Shown here piece by piece: positions 60,429 through 64,000 of a DNA stretch of 64,000 nt. The position numbers were made by a program, and so were the translations under genes. The notes under the pieces were generated by a model. The model did not search any database, had not been told where the DNA came from, and saw only the letters and a list, made by a program, of their open reading frames with translations. Each line of letters starts with the position of its first letter. Within the stretch, counting starts at the first letter, position 1. The stretch is from Arabidopsis thaliana (taxonomy: Eukaryota > Streptophyta > Magnoliopsida > Brassicales > Brassicaceae), in NCBI RefSeq assembly GCF_000001735.4, contig NC_003074.8:3658101-3722100 (forward strand). The letters run 5' to 3'.

Positions 60429-63023
60429 ATGGTGGTGAAGATGATGAAGTGGCGGCCATGGCCGCCGTTAGTTACGAGGAAATACGAGGTGAAGCTTTCC
60501 GTGAAGAAGCTTGAGGGTTGGGATCTGGTGAGGGAAGGTGTACCGGAGAAAGATAGATTAACGGTGGAGATTCGTTGGAAAGGTCCTAAGGCGACATTGG
60601 GATCTTTGAGAAGGTCGGTGAAGAGGAATTTCACCAAGGAAGCTGTGGGAGAAAGCGATGTCGTTTCATGGGAAGATGAAGAGTTTCAGAGCTTATGTTC
60701 ACTCACTTCTTACAAGGACAGTTTGTTTTATCCTTGGGAGATAACTTTCTCTGTCTTCACCAATGTAAGTTTTAATCAGTATCCGAAGATTTGAAATTTA
60801 AGTTTTAGATTCAAATGTTGAAACTTTGGAAATGGTGAATTAGGTTGTAGATGAAACCCTAGCTGGATAATCATCAAATCATGAGACTCTTTGAATTTAT
60901 TGGTTGTAAGATTTTGATACCAATTAATGTCTCAACCTGTTTGATTCAGCTGATTCTAAAGACTTTAAACTAGACCTTGATAAGATTCCTTCTATTGTAG
61001 AGGTTGAGAGTATAGGTAATTGGTTCTGTTTGTTAGTGTCATCCTCAAAGATAAAGAAGATTGATATTTGATTTTGTTTCTAGGGAATGAAGCAAGGGCA
61101 GAAGAATAAAGCTCCTGTTGTTGGAACGGCATTTTTGAATCTTGCTGAGTACGCGTGTGTGACCGATAAAAAAGAATTCGATATAAACATACCACTTACG
61201 CTCTCTGCTTGTGTGGCCTCTGAGACACATCCTTTGCTCTTTGTATGGTTACTTCTCTCTTTAGACACTTCTCTACTTTGTTGGCTGGATATTGGTTTTT
61301 TGACCTTTGAGAATCTCTTGTTCCTTTAGGTATCATTGAGCCTGCTTGAGCTTAGAACTACTCCAGAAACATCAGACTCGGCAGCACAAACCGCGGTTGT
61401 GCCTTTGCCTCTCCCATCTCCATCGCCACAACAGCCTACTGAAACTCACTCAGTTGAGAAGGAGGATGTCTCTGCAATCAAAGCTGGTCTCAGAAAAGTC
61501 AAGATTTTCACAGAGTTTGTTTCTACAAGGAAAGCCAAGAAGGCTTGCAGGGAAGAAGAAGGCAGATTCTCAAGCTTTGAATCATCAGAATCGCTTGATG
61601 ATTTCGAGACAGATTTTGATGAAGGCAAAGAAGAATTGATGAGTATGAGAAAATCTTTCTCTTATGGACCTTTGTCTTATGCAAATGGTGTGGGAACTTC
61701 ATTAAACTGTGGCGCGAAAGTTAGCGATGAAGACGAAGATTGGGTTTATTATAGCCACAGGAAATCAGACGTTGGAGCAGGTTGCTCTGATGCTGAAGAT
61801 TCCGCTGCGGGTTTGGTGTATGAGGCATCACTGCTTCCACGGCGTAGCATATTGCCATGGAGAAAGAGGAAGTTGAGCTTTAGGTCTCCGAAATCCAAAG
61901 GAGAGCCTTTGTTAAAGAAGGATAATGGAGAAGAAGGTGGAGATGACATTGATTTTGATCGGAGGCAACTTAGCTCAGATGAAGCTCATCCTCCATTTGG
62001 GGTAAGGTCTTATAAGTAGCATCATTATTCAGTTTAGTTAGTTACAGTTTTTCTCAGTTTTTGAATGTGTTTTATATGCAGAGCAAGATTGATGAAGATT
62101 CATCTGCTAATCCACGAACTTCGTTCTCGGAGTTTGGAGAAGACAGTTTTGCGATTGGAAGTTGGGAGGAGAAAGAAGTGATAAGCCGAGATGGACACAT
62201 GAAGCTCCAGACAAGTGTCTTTCTTGCTTCTATTGACCAGAGAAGCGAGCGAGCAGCTGGTGAGAGTGCATGCACTGCTCTTGTAGCGGTCATTGCGGAT
62301 TGGTTTCAGAAGAATGGTAATCTCATGCCAATCAAGTCTCAGTTCGATAGTTTGATCAGAGAAGGTTCTTTAGAATGGAGAAACCTCTGCGAAAACGAAA
62401 CGTATATGCAGAAATTCCCTGACAAGCATTTCGATCTTGATACCGTGCTACAAGCAAAGATACGGCCTCTAACCGTTATCCCCGGAAAATCCTTTGTTGG
62501 GTTTTTCCATCCTGATGGGATGATCAACGAGGGTAGATTCGAGTTTCTACAAGGCGCAATGTCTTTCGATAGTATTTGGGCTGAAATTATTAGTCTGGAG
62601 GAAAGCTCGGCGAATGGTGATAGCTATGATGATGATTCGCCACCGCACGTTTACATAGTGAGTTGGAACGATCACTTCTTTGTCCTCAAAGTTGAAAAAG
62701 AAGCTTACTATATCATTGACACACTTGGAGAAAGGCTTTACGAGGGTTGTGATCAAGCTTACGTTTTGAAATTCGACCATAAAACCGTCATCCACAAGAT
62801 TCTTCACACAGAGGAAGCAGGATCCGAATCAGAACCTGAATCAGAGATTTTGAGCAGAGGGAAGGAGTCATGTAAAGAGTATATTAAGAATTTCTTGGCG
62901 GCCATACCAATTAGGGAGTTGCAAGAGGATATCAAGAAAGGATTAGCCTCAACCGCGCCTGTTCATCACCGTTTACAGATCGAGTTTCATTACACCACAA
63001 ACGCAGAGATTACCAGTCTATAA
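60429..63023 (+). CDS. C2-NT (EEIG1/EHBP1 N-terminal) domain protein (AT3G11760), 702 aa
   Basis: Four exons, 60429-60764, 61084-61242, 61330-62001 and 62082-63023, joined in frame to 702 aa. Residues about 8-165 form an N-terminal C2-like (C2-NT) domain: YEVKLSVKKLEGWDLV, VEIRWKGPKATLGSLRRS, DSLFYPWEITFSVF, VGTAFLNLAEYA and PLTLSACVASETHPLLFVSL. The middle is Ser- and acid-rich and probably disordered. Residues about 400-560 hold another conserved region (GESACTALVAVIADWFQKNG, SLIREGSLEWRNLCENETYM, HVYIVSWNDHFFVLKVEKEA). C2-NT domains are thought to bind membranes or organise cytoskeletal and endomembrane complexes. The function of this plant member is unknown to me. Confidence 0.92.
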
Positions 63024-63389
63024 AAGCCTAGGCAGAGTTGCTAACGTTTTGTTGAGTTTCTTGTAAGTTTTGTAACTAACTTGTGAATGTGATTTAGAGT
63101 TAAACCAGTTTGTATCTAACTATCCAAGGAATTTACATTTTTGCTCGTTCTATTTCGCTGTCTCTTTTTGGTTCATTATGTTTTTACAGCTTAAAATTTT
63201 GGCATTGTACCATAATCTCAAAATCTTCAGACAAAAAGACAAGGCCGGGCATGTTTTATTCAGACAGTATTGTTCACTCATCACAATACACAACATGAAT
63301 CAATCAAGCGCAATCAAGCGCAATCTCACAAATCCATTTGATCAAGAAGGTTAACATAAGAGTTACATGAAGAACATTGCCACGAAAAA
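63024..63389. other. Convergent 3' UTR region
   Basis: 366 bp between two convergent stop codons. It contains the duplicated 10-mer CAATCAAGCG at 63301-63321. Both 3' UTRs must fit here and may overlap. Confidence 0.6.
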
Positions 63390-63992
63390 TCACTGCTGCA
63401 ATTGATCGTAGACATTGAAAATAAGCCAACCTTCAATGGCAGCAGCTTCAAGACGATCATTAGAGCTGGCTTCATCCCACTTGGACTGAATAGAATCAAG
63501 CCTACTCATGTCATACCAAAGAATCTTGTGAGCTAATTCTCTGGTTCCAAGGAACTCAACAATTGGAGTACCTCGGGCTTTCGCAGCTAGTTTCCCAATC
63601 TCCAACGAGCTTCGGATCACAATACCGTGGTTTTCTTTAAGCAAAGCGAGGTCTTCTTGAATCTGGACACCGACAAATGTGACAAATTTGGAAGCAAAGA
63701 AGCGATAAAGATCCTTGAGATTATCACAGAACGGGTTCGGCAGGCGGAGGAAGAGACAGAAGTTTTTAGTGCTAAACTTCACTGAGCATAGACGCCATTC
63801 GGACTTTGTGCTAACTGATTTGACATCCCAATACACATCAAAGACAATGGACCGGTTTCCATTCCAGACGGAATCTTCAAGGATCTTGGAAAGGTAAGGA
63901 GAGATATCGGTTGTTGATTCAACATCAATGGCTTTGGTCTGGACCCAAGAATTATCAACCATCATAAACCCTTGCCCATCGAATGAGGCCAT
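63390..63992 (-). CDS. RNase H-fold (3'-5' exonuclease-like) protein (AT3G11770), 200 aa
   Basis: Single-exon gene of 200 aa, ATG at 63992, eight bases from the window edge. The order of motifs follows the WRN/RNase D exonuclease fold: a first strand [71 protein letters not shown], and a final helix [18 protein letters not shown]. Active enzymes carry Asp-x-Glu in the first strand and YAAxDAYxxxxIY at the end. Here they read DVY and AAAIEGW, so the metal-binding acids are partly lost and the protein may be catalytically dead (inference). Related Arabidopsis genes are annotated as polynucleotidyl transferase, RNase H-like. Confidence 0.88.
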   Translation of the reverse strand: MASFDGQGFMMVDNSWVQTKAIDVESTTDISPYLSKILEDSVWNGNRSIVFDVYWDVKSVSTKSEWRLCSVKFSTKNFCLFLRLPNPFCDNLKDLYRFFASKFVTFVGVQIQEDLALLKENHGIVIRSSLEIGKLAAKARGTPIVEFLGTRELAHKILWYDMSRLDSIQSKWDEASSNDRLEAAAIEGWLIFNVYDQLQQ

Positions 63993-64000
63993 TGTGGTCT

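Overview
The window is plant nuclear DNA and reads as Arabidopsis thaliana, upper arm of chromosome 3, loci about AT3G11590 to AT3G11770. The evidence is short GT-AG introns, AT-rich spacers, and products I recognise: 2-Cys peroxiredoxin A, DGD1, ALMT8, FLA18, lysyl-tRNA synthetase, RABD1 and FOLB1. Locus names come from memory. Exon models were built by hand by joining reading frames at GT/AG sites. All joins keep frame, and several give the protein length I recall for the gene (BAS1 266 aa, DGD1 808, FLA18 462, LysRS 626, RABD1 205).

Layout. 0-14 kb: a coiled-coil protein (AT3G11590), a 63-aa one-span membrane protein, a 3.4 kb spacer, the EAR-motif repressor GIR2, and a 12-exon alpha/beta hydrolase that shares a short divergent promoter with BAS1. 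14-27 kb: BAS1, a small membrane-anchored protein of unknown function, NHL2 and NHL1, and DGD1. 27-40 kb: a decayed F-box/LRR gene, ALMT8, a gene-poor 6 kb spacer, a Cys/Ser-rich unknown protein, and another spacer with a promoter-like motif cluster. 41-54 kb: FLA18, cytosolic LysRS, a START-like protein and RABD1. 54-64 kb: a LURP-one-related protein, a four-exon 90-aa membrane protein too fragmented to show as one open frame, FOLB1, a complete non-autonomous Helitron, a C2-NT-domain protein, and an RNase H-fold protein whose catalytic motifs look degenerate.

How the genes relate. This is ordinary euchromatic gene space, not a functional cluster. Several genes act in or on plastids (BAS1, DGD1). 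Others are housekeeping genes (LysRS, FOLB1, RABD1), and some of those have telo-box or site II (TGGGCC/T) motifs upstream. The gene order from AT3G11590 to AT3G11720 matches, as I recall it, a duplicated block near AT5G06250-AT5G06440 from the last whole-genome duplication.

I found no previously undescribed multi-gene system. The most useful extra observations are the Helitron with both ends intact (58243-59111), the F-box relict (27291-27547), the spliced 90-aa gene (55876-56411), and a few unexplained motif or hairpin clusters in the spacers. I recognised no tRNA, rRNA, CRISPR array or complete autonomous transposon.
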